Assembly (NCBI GenBank): GCA_903970165.1
Contig: CAJCHZ010000052.1
Span: 1-64,000, forward strand
DNA length: 64,000 bases
Direction: 5' to 3'
Source: Betaproteobacteria bacterium
Lineage (GTDB): Bacteria; Acidobacteriota; Terriglobia; Acidiferrales; UBA7541
Positions within the stretch are counted from its first letter, which is position 1, and each line of letters opens with the position of its first letter. Shown one piece after another: positions 38,412 to 48,077 of the stretch. Position numbers and translations under genes: made by a program. A model generated the notes under the pieces. The model saw only the letters and a list, made by a program, of their open reading frames with translations, did no database searches and was not told the origin of the DNA.

Positions 38412-40202
38412 TCACGTTTCCAGCCCAATCAAACGCATTAGCTCCAGCGCATTACTCTTCTCCACCACTCCCGGACGCAACTGGTAATCAAACTTCATCA
38501 GCCCGTCGGCCACTTGATCCTCAAAATGCATATTTCGAAGAACATTTCCGACCGCGGCGGCAATTTCCGTCAGCGCCAGATCATGCGTGGTAACAATTCC
38601 AATCGCACGCCGTTTCAACAGCGCCTGAATCAATCCTTCCGCCCCAATGCGCCGATCTTTGGAATTCGTTCCCTCCAGCAATTCGTCAAACAAAAACACC
38701 ATCGGCACCGTTCCGCTCGCTGCTTCAAACACCTTCCGGATATGCAGAATCTCGGTGTAGAAACTCGACCGGCCCTCCTGCAACGAATCCGTGCTTCGCA
38801 ACCGCGTGCCAATTCGCAGCGGCGTCAAACGCAATCGCGCACCGCGGATTGGCGCTCCGGCCATCGCCAAAACCGTGTTGATTCCCACCACGCGCAGCAG
38901 CGTGCTCTTTCCTGACATGTTCGACCCACTCACCAAAAGCACGCGAGTCTGTGCATCCAACCGCACGCTGTTGCGGACGGACTTCTCGGCTGCGATCAGG
39001 GGATGTCCGAGATCTTGTCCATCAAAAAATCCTAACCCTGACTCTGGGGCAACAAATTCCGGAAACGGATCCGCTGGATGCTCGTACGAATAGCAAGCAA
39101 GAGAGAGCAGCGCCTCCATCTCACCCGTCAATTCCAGCCACCGGCGCATCTTTCTGCCGCATCGCCTGCGCCAGGCCTCGGCAGCCATCCCAACCTGCAC
39201 GCTATAAAGAAATGGCAGTTCGGACATGCGTCCCAGCAAGCTGTCCGCTCCGTCAATCCAATTCACAATTCGCGCAAATTTTCGGATGGCCGCCGAAGCG
39301 GACTCATCGCCATTTTTCAATTCCGCAGCGAATTCCTGCAGTCGCTGCGAAGTAAACGCTTCGTGTTCGAGCCGGTCCAGAACTTGCGAAAAAAGCAGCA
39401 CGCCTTCCGCGTTGCAATCCACGGCTTCGATCAACTCATGCGCCCTGCGCCACAGCCACGCCAGCAGGAGGGACTCAACTGCCAGAACTCCGAGGAACGC
39501 CCAGATCACGCCTGTCTCAACCCAGTAGAACCCGCCGGCGGCCGCGCCAATCGCTAAAACCGCCGCCAGCGCGCGCCACACGCCGCCGGGCAAAACCGGT
39601 CGCCCCTCCGCCCAGCCCAACAGGGATTCCGGATTCAGGCGCGCACGCAATTCTTCTCCGGCCATTGCCAAATCCTCACGCAAATCCAATTTTTCACGCA
39701 GCTCCTCGATTAATTTCTGGCGCGCCAGAATCTCGTCCAATGCCGACCCGTCGCGCAGCCACTGCGCCAGGCGGTTTTCCCCCATCGGCAATCGTGCTGT
39801 GGAAAGCAGTTCAAACAAACACCCGCGCCCGAATAGATCCAAGTCCTCCGCATAAACATGATTTGCGTCGCGAAACCTCTCGCCGATTTGCCCCGTGCCG
39901 GCCCAGCGATCCTCAATCCGAGCTATCCCTTTGCGATAAAATCCCGCCGCAGTCTCTGCTCGTCCTTTGGCCCGCAAAACACGTCCATGCCAAAAACTCA
40001 TCCCCAGATAAAGCAGCACGGGCGCGGCTAGCCAATAAGCCGTAAAGACATGTTTAGCGAAAACTCCCCAGATCACCGCCAGCCCGGCCGCAACGACCAC
40101 CAATTTCAGATTTCCCGCGAGCACATGCCTCCGCTCCTGCGCGGCAATCACGCCCAAATACTTTTCCATCCGTTTCGCGTACTCGACCTTCGGTTCGGGC
40201 AC
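38412..40202 (-). CDS. Membrane-anchored MutS-like ATPase
   Basis: 596 residues. The C-terminal ~200 residues are a MutS domain V ATPase: Walker A SGSNMSGKSTLLR, Walker B VFLFDELLEGTNS and the signature THDLALTE. The middle is MutS-core-like helices. Two hydrophobic hairpins are present: residues ~28-70 (LVVVAAGLAVIWGVF, YWLAAPVLLYLG) and ~225-265 (ALAAVLAIGAAAGGFYW, FLGVLAVESLLLAWLW). The mismatch-recognition domain I is missing, so it is not a classical mismatch-repair MutS. The start is GTG. The cellular role of this branch is unknown to me. Confidence 0.82.
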   Translation of the reverse strand: MPEPKVEYAKRMEKYLGVIAAQERRHVLAGNLKLVVVAAGLAVIWGVFAKHVFTAYWLAAPVLLYLGMSFWHGRVLRAKGRAETAAGFYRKGIARIEDRWAGTGQIGERFRDANHVYAEDLDLFGRGCLFELLSTARLPMGENRLAQWLRDGSALDEILARQKLIEELREKLDLREDLAMAGEELRARLNPESLLGWAEGRPVLPGGVWRALAAVLAIGAAAGGFYWVETGVIWAFLGVLAVESLLLAWLWRRAHELIEAVDCNAEGVLLFSQVLDRLEHEAFTSQRLQEFAAELKNGDESASAAIRKFARIVNWIDGADSLLGRMSELPFLYSVQVGMAAEAWRRRCGRKMRRWLELTGEMEALLSLACYSYEHPADPFPEFVAPESGLGFFDGQDLGHPLIAAEKSVRNSVRLDAQTRVLLVSGSNMSGKSTLLRVVGINTVLAMAGAPIRGARLRLTPLRIGTRLRSTDSLQEGRSSFYTEILHIRKVFEAASGTVPMVFLFDELLEGTNSKDRRIGAEGLIQALLKRRAIGIVTTHDLALTEIAAAVGNVLRNMHFEDQVADGLMKFDYQLRPGVVEKSNALELMRLIGLET

Positions 40203-40517
40203 ATTCCCTCGCGCGATGCCGGGTCTTTAAGCCCGTCACCCATTTTCAGCCAGTCGAGTCTATCCGAAGAAGAAGTCACTAAACCTAAGAAGAAGGAAAA
40301 AGAGTCATACAGCTGTTACGCGGAAACGAGGTTGCAGGGGCACGGTGTATCGTGCCCCTGCAAATGCTTGAGAATTAAGTCCTTTGACGTGCCGTCACAC
40401 CACACACGTCTATCTTCCCTAGAAGCGAGACATGGTAGCGACGACTGAGGAGGTCAGCGGGAAGGGTTAGCCGCCCCGCAAGATGTTTCAAACTTCTTCC
40501 AAAGACTCATAAACGGC
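40203..40517. other. Intergenic region with a long perfect palindrome
   Basis: About 315 bases between the MutS-like gene and the next minus-strand gene. The only notable element is the palindrome at 40332-40363. No gene, tRNA or clear promoter is seen. Confidence 0.6.
40332..40363. repeat. Perfect 13-bp-stem palindrome (REP-like)
   Basis: TTGCAGGGGCACG (40332-40344) pairs perfectly with CGTGCCCCTGCAA (40351-40363) over the loop GTGTAT. There is no following T-run, so it looks more like a dispersed palindromic repeat than a terminator. Confidence 0.6.
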
Positions 40518-41528
40518 TTAGTTCAAAGCCGCAGTGGAAGTCGTGGAGCCTGCTGCAGGAGCCGGTTCCGCGTTCAACTGGGAAGTCCTGCGCCAATCCA
40601 CGTCTGTGACGCTGACCGAGCCTTTCTCGCCCGTCGTTAGCACGTAATTCAAGGTGCCGCTATCGACGCGGTATTGCGTGACTTCATAGACCTGGTCGGA
40701 CTTGAGGGCGATTAGCTTTGTACGAACCGCAGGGGAAGTCGTAGCTGTTGAGGCGCCCGCCTGGTTCTCCGTCGCCGGCGTGGTCTGCGAGACATTTTCA
40801 ACCGCTGGAGCGTTAGCGCCGTTCGCTGGCGAGTTAGAAGTTAGCGAATTGGAAGTTGTTTGTTGCGGGCTGGCGGCTGGCGGTTTGTTCAGCTGCTGCT
40901 GGTGTTGAAACGACTGCTGCCGATAAGAAGCCGGCGGCCGATCATAAGACGACACTGGCCTATTGCCAAAGCTTACCGAGCTCGCGCGTGGCACCAGAAT
41001 ATCGTCCATCAAGCGCAATGTAATCTGCTCTTCGCCTTTCAGAGTCGGACGCGGCCCACGCGCAGGCAGCGTAATGATCTTCCAAGGCCATAGGGGCGGA
41101 ATCATCCACTCCACGACGTCGCGGGTCGCATGGCCTTTGCCGACGATGTCGCCGTGGCGATCCACTTTGTAGCCCTTTGCCGCAATCACCTTGCTGGGAA
41201 CAGGAATATCGCTGCTGGGAAACCCAATGCGGTCGAACTCAATCTTAAGGTAACCCTTCCCGACGAAATGGCCCGGCTCTTTGTCCGCTTCGAGATGTCC
41301 CCCCAGATAGCTTCCGCGCGGAAAGACCTCAACACCGAATTCGCGGAGGCTGTTCAAGTGGCAGAGCACGGGGTCTCCCACATCGGCAGTAGCGGATGAA
41401 AAATTCGGTTCGTCGAGCGTACAGTGCAGGAGTGTGCCCGCGGGGACAAGAATATCCTGTGCCCGCGTACTCGTCTGCACTCCTAGAAATAATAGTGAGA
41501 AAATAAGGTAAGTGGAAAAGCGCCGCAT
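40518..41528 (-). CDS. Exported protein of unknown function
   Basis: 336 residues. A signal peptide (FSLLFLGVQTSTRAQ) precedes ILVPAGTLLHCTLDEP, a beta-rich domain with repeated turns, then a Gln/Pro/Ser/Asn-rich low-complexity linker of about 90 residues (residues ~190-275), and a C-terminal segment with TGEKGSVSVTDVDW. The PAGTLL..TLDEP motif recalls surface proteins that start with a beta-sandwich; no firm family. Confidence 0.65.
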   Translation of the reverse strand: MRRFSTYLIFSLLFLGVQTSTRAQDILVPAGTLLHCTLDEPNFSSATADVGDPVLCHLNSLREFGVEVFPRGSYLGGHLEADKEPGHFVGKGYLKIEFDRIGFPSSDIPVPSKVIAAKGYKVDRHGDIVGKGHATRDVVEWMIPPLWPWKIITLPARGPRPTLKGEEQITLRLMDDILVPRASSVSFGNRPVSSYDRPPASYRQQSFQHQQQLNKPPAASPQQTTSNSLTSNSPANGANAPAVENVSQTTPATENQAGASTATTSPAVRTKLIALKSDQVYEVTQYRVDSGTLNYVLTTGEKGSVSVTDVDWRRTSQLNAEPAPAAGSTTSTAALN

Positions 41529-41838
41529 GAATGGCCTCCTGACATGTGGCCCGGCAGCCGCAAACCGGAATCTTCAAAGGACGAGAACACAACCAGTCAC
41601 GCAACCGGTACCAGCAAAACGATGCAGAAACGCTACGCCTTCGTTTTGCGGAGGGCAAGAGTGAAAGTCAGGTATTGCTGCAAAATGTGGCATTACAATT
41701 TACTTACAAATGCGCTTGCGCGTGCACACCAAAGCTTGAACCCAGAAACACGGTGTCTCGGTAAAAGTTGCTGTTGCATGGAAAGAAGGACAACCACCCA
41801 CCTCTGGTCTCGTCCCGACCGTTTTGAAAATACAACCA
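41529..41838. other. Intergenic region, nothing recognised
   Basis: About 310 bases between the exported protein gene and the end of the large PF10091 gene. I see no gene, hairpin or promoter that I would defend. Confidence 0.5.
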
Positions 41839-44106
41839 CTACGGGTGCGCAGCGTTCGCGGCTGCAATGCGATCGAGCATCGGCTGCATTTCCGGGTTGG
41901 CCATGAACAGCTTCCAGAGCAGCCCGGTGCGGTAGTTCTCGATCATGACAGTGATGGGCGCCTGATTCAGTCCCATATAGATGGGTGAATACCAATCGTG
42001 GTCGGGATTGAAGGCATCGCGCGGCCCGTAAACGCCCCAAACGCGGTCGCCAAGGTCGCGATAATAGTGTTTTAGCGCCGCCATGGAGGCTTCGGGAGTG
42101 TAAGGAAAGGAGGCGAGCGCCCCTGTGGGGGTGATGTTGCCAACGTCATCTCTAAGGTCGGGCGCCTGGGGGGCGTAGCCCCTGGGTCCGTCGCTTGCCG
42201 TCAAACCCCAGGCATCCGGGCCATATCCCTTATGGTGACCGGGGTTTTCCGCGGCGTAGGCAAGATTAATGCGCGCGATGTTGCGGTTGTTCTCGAAATA
42301 ATTCGTGTAGCGATCGGTCAGCGCGTGCGGGTCGAATCCCATGAAGGAGTAATGGGTAAAGAAGAGCGGGCCACCGCTGCCGACACCGACATCCAGCTTG
42401 ATGCCGTAATAGGTGTGGCCATTCGCGTAGTGATCGCCATCGGTGGTTCCTCCCCAGCCGCTGCGGTATTTTATGGCGGCTTCCGACTGGCCGGCCCAAC
42501 CGGAATAATAAAGGTCCGCGGGAACGGCGTGCGTTGGCGACGCGATGGCGAGCAGGTAGACGATCATCACTTCATTCCAGCCTGTCAGGCGATGATTGAT
42601 GTGCGCGGCCCAGTTTGCGGACCAGTGCCAAAAGAGAGCATCCATGTCTGGCTCACGACGATACCAATCCCATTCCACGGCTTCCCAAAGATGGGTGATG
42701 CGCGTGTAAAGTTTTTGCTCCGCATCGGTGGAGCCTCGGAAATATTGCCGCGCGGCAAGCAGTCCTTCGATGAGAAATGCCGTTTCGACCAGGTCGCCGC
42801 CGTCGTCGTACATACCGAAAAGGGGAATGGTCTGGGCGGTGGAGCCGTTCATGAAGTGCGACCACACGCCGTGATAGCGCGGGGCTTTTTCGAGAAAGGC
42901 TACAATTTTCGCGAGACGCTGCAATCCCTGTTCGCGCGTGATGAAGTGGCGGTCAACGCCGGTGACGAGGGCCATGATGCCGAAGCCACTTGCGCCCGTG
43001 GCGACGATGCGGTCATCTCCGGGAATGTTTTCCAGAGACATTCCGGCGTCGGGATGCCCGCCTTCCCAGTAGTAGCGGAAGCAGGCTTCCTGCACCATGG
43101 TGAGCAACTCGTCGTCGGTGAGTTCGCGCGTGGACGCGCTTGCGGCCACGGACAGCGGGGATTCGCGGTAGGAATGGCTCGACGCAGCCACTTTGTAGAA
43201 TGCTTTTTGGCCGGGCTTGCCGAGGTAGTCCGCGTAGCGCGCGATTCCCGGCTCCTGAACTCCGATTGGCTTGAAATTCTTGCCGTCGAAGGAACGGTAG
43301 ACGATGTAGCGTTCGAGATTCTTGCTCGAAACGCGGTCCCACGAAATATCAATGTGGCGCTCAAATCCCTTGGCGATTACGTTTTGCGGTGCGGCAGGCG
43401 CGGCCGTTTTTGCCGTCTGATTAGTGTCGGCGGCGAAATCAATCTTGATTTCGTCGAGGATGAGAACGTGCGGCGCCGCGTCGGAAGAACCCTGGCTCAA
43501 AGTGACGCTCTTCAGACGGTGCGCATCGAGCGGGTGAATGGAAGCGGTGACAAACTGGCTCAGCGGAATTTTCACTTGTGTCCATTTTTTGGCGGGAACG
43601 CCGGCGGCGAATTTTCCGAGCGGCAGTGGAGCGGAAAAATCCTCGAGGTCATCGGAAAGCCGAAGGAGAGGCAGATGGGCGGCGGAAATCGCTTGCGGCG
43701 AATAGAGCCACAAAACGAGGGTGTCGCCAAGAAACGCTGGAAGGCGATTCCTGAAATCCATGACGCGGATCGTCGCCTCCCAGCCGCCATTCGGGCCGGA
43801 GAGCCATTCGAGGCGCAGCGCGTTGGGAGGCGTGAAAAAGATGCCGGCTTCCACGGGCAGGCGGCCGTTTTCCAGTTTGAGCGAGCTTGGGGGCGAGACA
43901 TGCCCCGAACTATAGAAATAAGAATCCGTATTGATGCTGTTGTCAAAAAAGATGTGCCGGTAGTAATTCGTGTCGGCGTGAAGCGGGATTGCGAGGAGAA
44001 GGGCGAGGCTCGCAACAGCAAGAGGGGCCGAGGAAGCGAAGAACAGTTTAGGCCACAATTCCAATCGAGCACCGGATTTTGTTCTGCGAGGACTTTCCGT
44101 TTTCAT
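41839..44106 (-). CDS. GH144-like endo-beta-1,2-glucanase with N-terminal beta domains
   Basis: 755 residues. A signal peptide ([19 protein letters not shown]) is followed by a carbohydrate-binding-like beta domain (residues ~45-230), an FnIII-like unit ([19 protein letters not shown]), and a C-terminal ~430-residue PF10091 (glycoamylase-like) (alpha/alpha)6 domain. The segment [19 protein letters not shown] at about residue 430 holds the acidic cluster (D-x3-D-x2-E) seen in GH144 enzymes, and the FWHWSANW and [12 protein letters not shown] motifs are conserved. GH144 members cut beta-1,2-glucan to sophoro-oligosaccharides. It is divergent to the TonB receptor gene. Confidence 0.85.
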   Translation of the reverse strand: MKTESPRRTKSGARLELWPKLFFASSAPLAVASLALLLAIPLHADTNYYRHIFFDNSINTDSYFYSSGHVSPPSSLKLENGRLPVEAGIFFTPPNALRLEWLSGPNGGWEATIRVMDFRNRLPAFLGDTLVLWLYSPQAISAAHLPLLRLSDDLEDFSAPLPLGKFAAGVPAKKWTQVKIPLSQFVTASIHPLDAHRLKSVTLSQGSSDAAPHVLILDEIKIDFAADTNQTAKTAAPAAPQNVIAKGFERHIDISWDRVSSKNLERYIVYRSFDGKNFKPIGVQEPGIARYADYLGKPGQKAFYKVAASSHSYRESPLSVAASASTRELTDDELLTMVQEACFRYYWEGGHPDAGMSLENIPGDDRIVATGASGFGIMALVTGVDRHFITREQGLQRLAKIVAFLEKAPRYHGVWSHFMNGSTAQTIPLFGMYDDGGDLVETAFLIEGLLAARQYFRGSTDAEQKLYTRITHLWEAVEWDWYRREPDMDALFWHWSANWAAHINHRLTGWNEVMIVYLLAIASPTHAVPADLYYSGWAGQSEAAIKYRSGWGGTTDGDHYANGHTYYGIKLDVGVGSGGPLFFTHYSFMGFDPHALTDRYTNYFENNRNIARINLAYAAENPGHHKGYGPDAWGLTASDGPRGYAPQAPDLRDDVGNITPTGALASFPYTPEASMAALKHYYRDLGDRVWGVYGPRDAFNPDHDWYSPIYMGLNQAPITVMIENYRTGLLWKLFMANPEMQPMLDRIAAANAAHP

Positions 44107-44263
44107 GGGCCGCTCCCGGTTAGCTTTGAATCAGCGTTTCTTTCGGCTCTTTCCGTCCCGCCCAACAAGGAAGTCCCGAGCTACCAAAAAGGAGGCGATC
44201 GGCGATAGGACGGGGGGCTGTTGAAACATACGTTCCGAAGTCAAGCATTAGGATTAAGAATCG

Positions 44264-44292
44264 TTGACATTCAAAAAGAGCATGATTATACT
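44264..44292 (+). promoter_or_regulatory. Near-consensus promoter of the TonB receptor gene
   Basis: TTGACA (44264-44269) and TATACT (44287-44292) are spaced by 17 bp. Transcription should begin near 44299, about 65 bp upstream of the start codon and just before an operator-like site. Confidence 0.8.
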
Positions 44293-44304
44293 CTCGAAAA
44301 CTGT

Positions 44305-44322
44305 TAGTTAACCGATTTAGCT
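44305..44322. promoter_or_regulatory. Operator-like site related to 56431-56448
   Basis: TAGTTAACCGATTTAGCT matches 14 of 18 bases of the dyad at 56431-56448 and shares the core AACCGATTTA with a central CG. It lies a few bases after the predicted transcription start, where a LacI-type repressor would block the polymerase. Confidence 0.55.
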
Positions 44323-44365
44323 TGGGGTGCACCGCTTTCGGCAAGGTTGAGGGGGAGGAATTACC

Positions 44366-47300
44366 ATGAATCTGCTTAAGTTATCCCTGCGTGCAGTGGG
44401 GATGTTGGCTTGCGTGAGCGTGCTCGTTTGCTCGGCGCATGGGCAGTACCGGGCTTCGATCCAGGGAGTCGTGACCGATCCGCAAGGAAGCGCAGTGGTG
44501 GGAGCAACGGTTACCCTGACGAATCATGAGACGGGCCAGGTCCAGACGGCGACCACGAACGAAACCGGAATTTATAACTTCAACAGTCTTTCCCCGAGCC
44601 CGTATTCAATCTCGGTCGAAAAAGCGGGCTTCAAGAAAAAGGTTCTCGACAACGTCGGAGTCATCGCGGAGCAGGCAAACGCGGTTAACATTCAACTCGA
44701 GATCGGGCAAATTTCAGAAACGGTAACCGTCAATGGCAATTCAACACCGTTAATTGACACGGAGACTTCAAACCTCCAAGGAACCGTAACGGCTGAGCAA
44801 ATCCAGAAGCTGCCCTCGTTTGGCCGAGATCCCTTCCAGCTTCTCCAGCTTGCGCCCGGTGCATTCGGTGATGGCGCACAAAATGCCGGGGGCGGAACGA
44901 CCGGCCTGCCGAACCAATCGCAGGGCGGCTCTGGCGCGACGGACGGTATCTTCAAGATTGAGAACGGCGGCGCGATTAGCGCGGGGGGCGATCGGCCGGG
45001 CGACAACAATTATCAGATCGACGGAGTGGGGGTTACAAGCGTGACCTGGGGTGGCGCGTCCGTCATCACGCCGAACGAGGACTCGATTAAGGAAGTCAAA
45101 ATCCTCACCGACAACTACGACGCCGAAAACGGGCGTTACCGAGGCGCGCAGGTTCAGATCATCTCCCAAAACGGCACGAACGATTACCACGGGAGCTTTT
45201 TCTTCAAAGCTCATCGGCCTGGGTTGGACGCGTATACGAAATACAATGGCTATAACAACGGCAACGTGCGCGATGGGAACCGCTTTAACGACCTGGGCGG
45301 TTCAGCAGGCGGACCAATTCTGCGCAACAAGCTGTTCGTCTTCTTCGCTTACGAGAGACTGGACGACAACGCAGCCAGCAATACGACCAGCGGCTGGTAT
45401 GACACCGCCGCGTTCCGTGCGCTGGCGCCTTCAGGATCGAACGCCGCAAAGTTTCTAAGCTATCCTGGGGTGGCACCCGATGGGGGCACACAGACGGATG
45501 AGAATTGCGCCTTTGTCGGCCTGACACAAGGAGTGAACTGCAACTTCATACCTGGCCAGGGATTAAATCTGGGCACGCCTTTGACGGCTCCGCTCGGCAC
45601 GCGCGATGCGGGTTACGTTAACAATCTTAATCCGGGCACGGGCGGTGACGGATCTGGAGGCCCGGAAAACCTCGGGAACACGGCGGACATTGCCTACTAT
45701 ACGGGCGTTCTGAACCCCAGCAGCAGCAGCCACGTGCAATACAACGGGCGTGTGGACTTCAATGCGACGAGCAAGGACCTGGTTGCCTTCAGCATTTACT
45801 ATGTGCCGAACGCGAGTTCGAGCATTAACGGCAATGGCGACCGAGAGATGAACGCTTTCAACACGACCTACATCAACCGAGCAGCTACGGTTATCTGGGA
45901 CCATACATTCGGCTCGACGCTGGTCAACGAGGCGCGCGTCAACGCCGCCGGGTGGCTGGAAAAGGATCTTGACAGCAACCCGAACGCGCCTTGGGGATTG
46001 CCGCAAATCAGCTTTAACGGCACCGGCAGCATCAACGTCGAAGGGTACGGAATCGGATCGTTCAACGGATTCGACCAGTGGACCTACGCCGGGAAGGATG
46101 TACTCACCAAGGTGCATGGCGCACACACTATGAAGATGGGGGGCGAGTTTACCCGCTTGCTTTCCGTTGACGCTCCTTTCTGGGCGGACCGCCCCAGCTA
46201 CAGTTTCAACAACATCTGGGACTTTCTGAACGATGCTCCCGTACAGGAGAACGCGCAGCTAAATCCCCAGACCGGCGTGCCCTCTGCTTTGCGTAAAGAC
46301 CTCCGGGACAACATCATAGGTCTTTTCTTCCAAGACAACTATAAAGTGCGATCCAATCTGACTGTAACCGCGGGCCTGCGCTGGGAGTATTTCGGGCCGA
46401 TTTCGGAGAAGAATGGACACCTGGCGAGCGTGGATTTCGGCTCGGGGGCGGACGTTTTCTCGGACATAAGTGTCCGCACTGGCGGCAATCTTTTCAACGC
46501 CCAGAAAGGAAATTTCGGCCCGCAGCTGGGGTTTGCGTGGAGCCCAAAGAAGCTTCTGGCGCACGACTTCGGAGGCCGGTTGGTATTTCGCGGCGGCTTC
46601 GGCATGGCCTATGACGGTCTGGCCCAGTCAAACTCACTGGACGGGCGGTTCAATCCGCCGTTTGTGGACAACACGCCGACTCTTTCCGGGAGCCAGATTC
46701 TCTATATCGATAGCTTCCCGACGAATGTGCATGATCCTAACGGGTATGCGTCAAATCCGGCCGGCATTGTCACCTTCGGAGCCAACAATCTTCCAACGAC
46801 AGGCCGAGTAGACCTGACGGCATACCCTGCCAACTGGCCGACAACCTACACATACCACTACACATTTGGCGGCGAATATGATCTCGGCCATCAGTGGGTG
46901 GCTTCGGTTGGATATCAGGGAAGCACAACGCGCCACCTTACTGAGCATTACAACGACTACAACGTGGGGTCCGCGCTGGACAGGCCGCTCAACCCGGCTG
47001 TCTCTGGCGTCATCCTCTATGCGGATGATGGCGATGCGCGCTTCAACGCCTTACTTGTGGAATTGAAGCACGAATTCAACAAGTCCTTCCAGATAGATAC
47101 GCAGTATCGCTTTAGCCACAGCGTGGACTCTGGATCGAGCGCCTACGCGGGTGGCTTCTATCAGTGGGACCTGGCGACGGGCTTTGCGACCTCAGACTAC
47201 GATGTGCGAAATGCCTTTAAAGTATATGGTGTGTATGCACCTACAATCTTCAAAGGCAGCAACAACTGGGTGGAAAAAGTGGCAGGAGGGTGGAGCATCT

Positions 47301-47881
47301 CAGGGATTTTGAATGCTCACAGCGGCTTCCCCTGGACGCCCGAGTACAACAACAACGAGATCACCAACGGTTATGATCCGGTCTTTAACTTCGGGCAATT
47401 CGCAGGCGGTTCATCCAATGACGCGGGATCCGGCAACCTTCTTCCGGCGAAGTATAACGGAGGATATAGTTCTAACTTCCGGAGTTCGGCAACCGTGAAC
47501 GCAGCCTCCTTGTTCACGCCGCCGACAGTAGCTCCGGGAACGCTGTTCACTTGCCTGTTTCCGAATCCGCCGGTTGCGCAATGTCCAGCGGGTCAGCAAG
47601 GCTTTGGACCACTGCCAACCTTTCCGGGAATCTCACGCAATTCTTTCACGGGTCCCGGCTACTTCGATATCGACGCGTCGCTTAGCAAGTCCTTTGGATT
47701 GCCGCGGATGAGGATTCTGGGAGAAGGCGCCAAGATCGAGTTTCGGGCCAACTTCTATAACCTGTTCAACAAACTCAACCTATACAACCCTCAGGTTGAC
47801 ATCCTGAACGCGCATTTTGGCGAGGCGCAAAACGCGCTGGGTGCCCGCACCATCGAGATGCAGGCCAGATTCAGCTTCTAA
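44366..47881 (+). CDS. Oar-type TonB-dependent receptor
   Basis: 1171 residues. The signal peptide covers about 1-27. A carboxypeptidase-regulatory-like domain follows at ~30-115 (GVVTDPQGSAVVGATVTLTN). A plug domain (~125-260) precedes a long beta-barrel; the chain ends ARFSF with a C-terminal aromatic residue. It should bind and import a large ligand across the outer membrane by TonB energy. There is no SusD partner. The strong promoter with operator-like site and the flanking glycosidases suggest a glycan ligand. Confidence 0.92.
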   Translation: MNLLKLSLRAVGMLACVSVLVCSAHGQYRASIQGVVTDPQGSAVVGATVTLTNHETGQVQTATTNETGIYNFNSLSPSPYSISVEKAGFKKKVLDNVGVIAEQANAVNIQLEIGQISETVTVNGNSTPLIDTETSNLQGTVTAEQIQKLPSFGRDPFQLLQLAPGAFGDGAQNAGGGTTGLPNQSQGGSGATDGIFKIENGGAISAGGDRPGDNNYQIDGVGVTSVTWGGASVITPNEDSIKEVKILTDNYDAENGRYRGAQVQIISQNGTNDYHGSFFFKAHRPGLDAYTKYNGYNNGNVRDGNRFNDLGGSAGGPILRNKLFVFFAYERLDDNAASNTTSGWYDTAAFRALAPSGSNAAKFLSYPGVAPDGGTQTDENCAFVGLTQGVNCNFIPGQGLNLGTPLTAPLGTRDAGYVNNLNPGTGGDGSGGPENLGNTADIAYYTGVLNPSSSSHVQYNGRVDFNATSKDLVAFSIYYVPNASSSINGNGDREMNAFNTTYINRAATVIWDHTFGSTLVNEARVNAAGWLEKDLDSNPNAPWGLPQISFNGTGSINVEGYGIGSFNGFDQWTYAGKDVLTKVHGAHTMKMGGEFTRLLSVDAPFWADRPSYSFNNIWDFLNDAPVQENAQLNPQTGVPSALRKDLRDNIIGLFFQDNYKVRSNLTVTAGLRWEYFGPISEKNGHLASVDFGSGADVFSDISVRTGGNLFNAQKGNFGPQLGFAWSPKKLLAHDFGGRLVFRGGFGMAYDGLAQSNSLDGRFNPPFVDNTPTLSGSQILYIDSFPTNVHDPNGYASNPAGIVTFGANNLPTTGRVDLTAYPANWPTTYTYHYTFGGEYDLGHQWVASVGYQGSTTRHLTEHYNDYNVGSALDRPLNPAVSGVILYADDGDARFNALLVELKHEFNKSFQIDTQYRFSHSVDSGSSAYAGGFYQWDLATGFATSDYDVRNAFKVYGVYAPTIFKGSNNWVEKVAGGWSISGILNAHSGFPWTPEYNNNEITNGYDPVFNFGQFAGGSSNDAGSGNLLPAKYNGGYSSNFRSSATVNAASLFTPPTVAPGTLFTCLFPNPPVAQCPAGQQGFGPLPTFPGISRNSFTGPGYFDIDASLSKSFGLPRMRILGEGAKIEFRANFYNLFNKLNLYNPQVDILNAHFGEAQNALGARTIEMQARFSF

Positions 47882-47936
47882 CCGGCGGACGGCCCAGCGG
47901 GCCGTCGAGCTGACATGAAGTTTTACACCCCACGAA

Positions 47937-47984
47937 GCCGTCAACTTCCGGTAGTAGAGCCGGAGTTGACGGCTCCGTCGTTTT
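47937..47984 (+). terminator. Hairpin after the receptor gene, terminator-like
   Basis: GCCGTCAACTTCCGG (47937-47951) pairs with CCGGAGTTGACGGC (47960-47973) with one bulged base, followed after seven bases by TTTT. A second, shorter GC-rich dyad (GACGGCCC/GGGCCGTC, 47888-47906) precedes it. Together they probably end the receptor transcript. Confidence 0.6.
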
Positions 47985-48077
47985 CTCGCCATAATTCGAA
48001 GAGGTTTTATCATTTTTCCTGCACGCAATCGCCACGCTGTTCTCCGCGGTCATGTCTTTGAACCTCGGCACCTCTTT

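Noticed and set aside
38412-40202. Calling the MutS-like gene a mismatch-repair mutS
   Set aside because: It lacks the mismatch-binding domain I and has membrane segments; only the ATPase and core resemble MutS.
42232-44208. 658-codon open frame on the plus strand
   Set aside because: It lies exactly opposite the PF10091 gene, has no domain or ribosome site, and its composition (many Val/Arg/Gly) fits an antisense shadow of a GC-rich gene.
47888-47906. GACGGCCC-AGC-GGGCCGTC dyad as the receptor terminator
   Set aside because: There is no T-run after it; the longer hairpin at 47937 is the better candidate, though both may act together.
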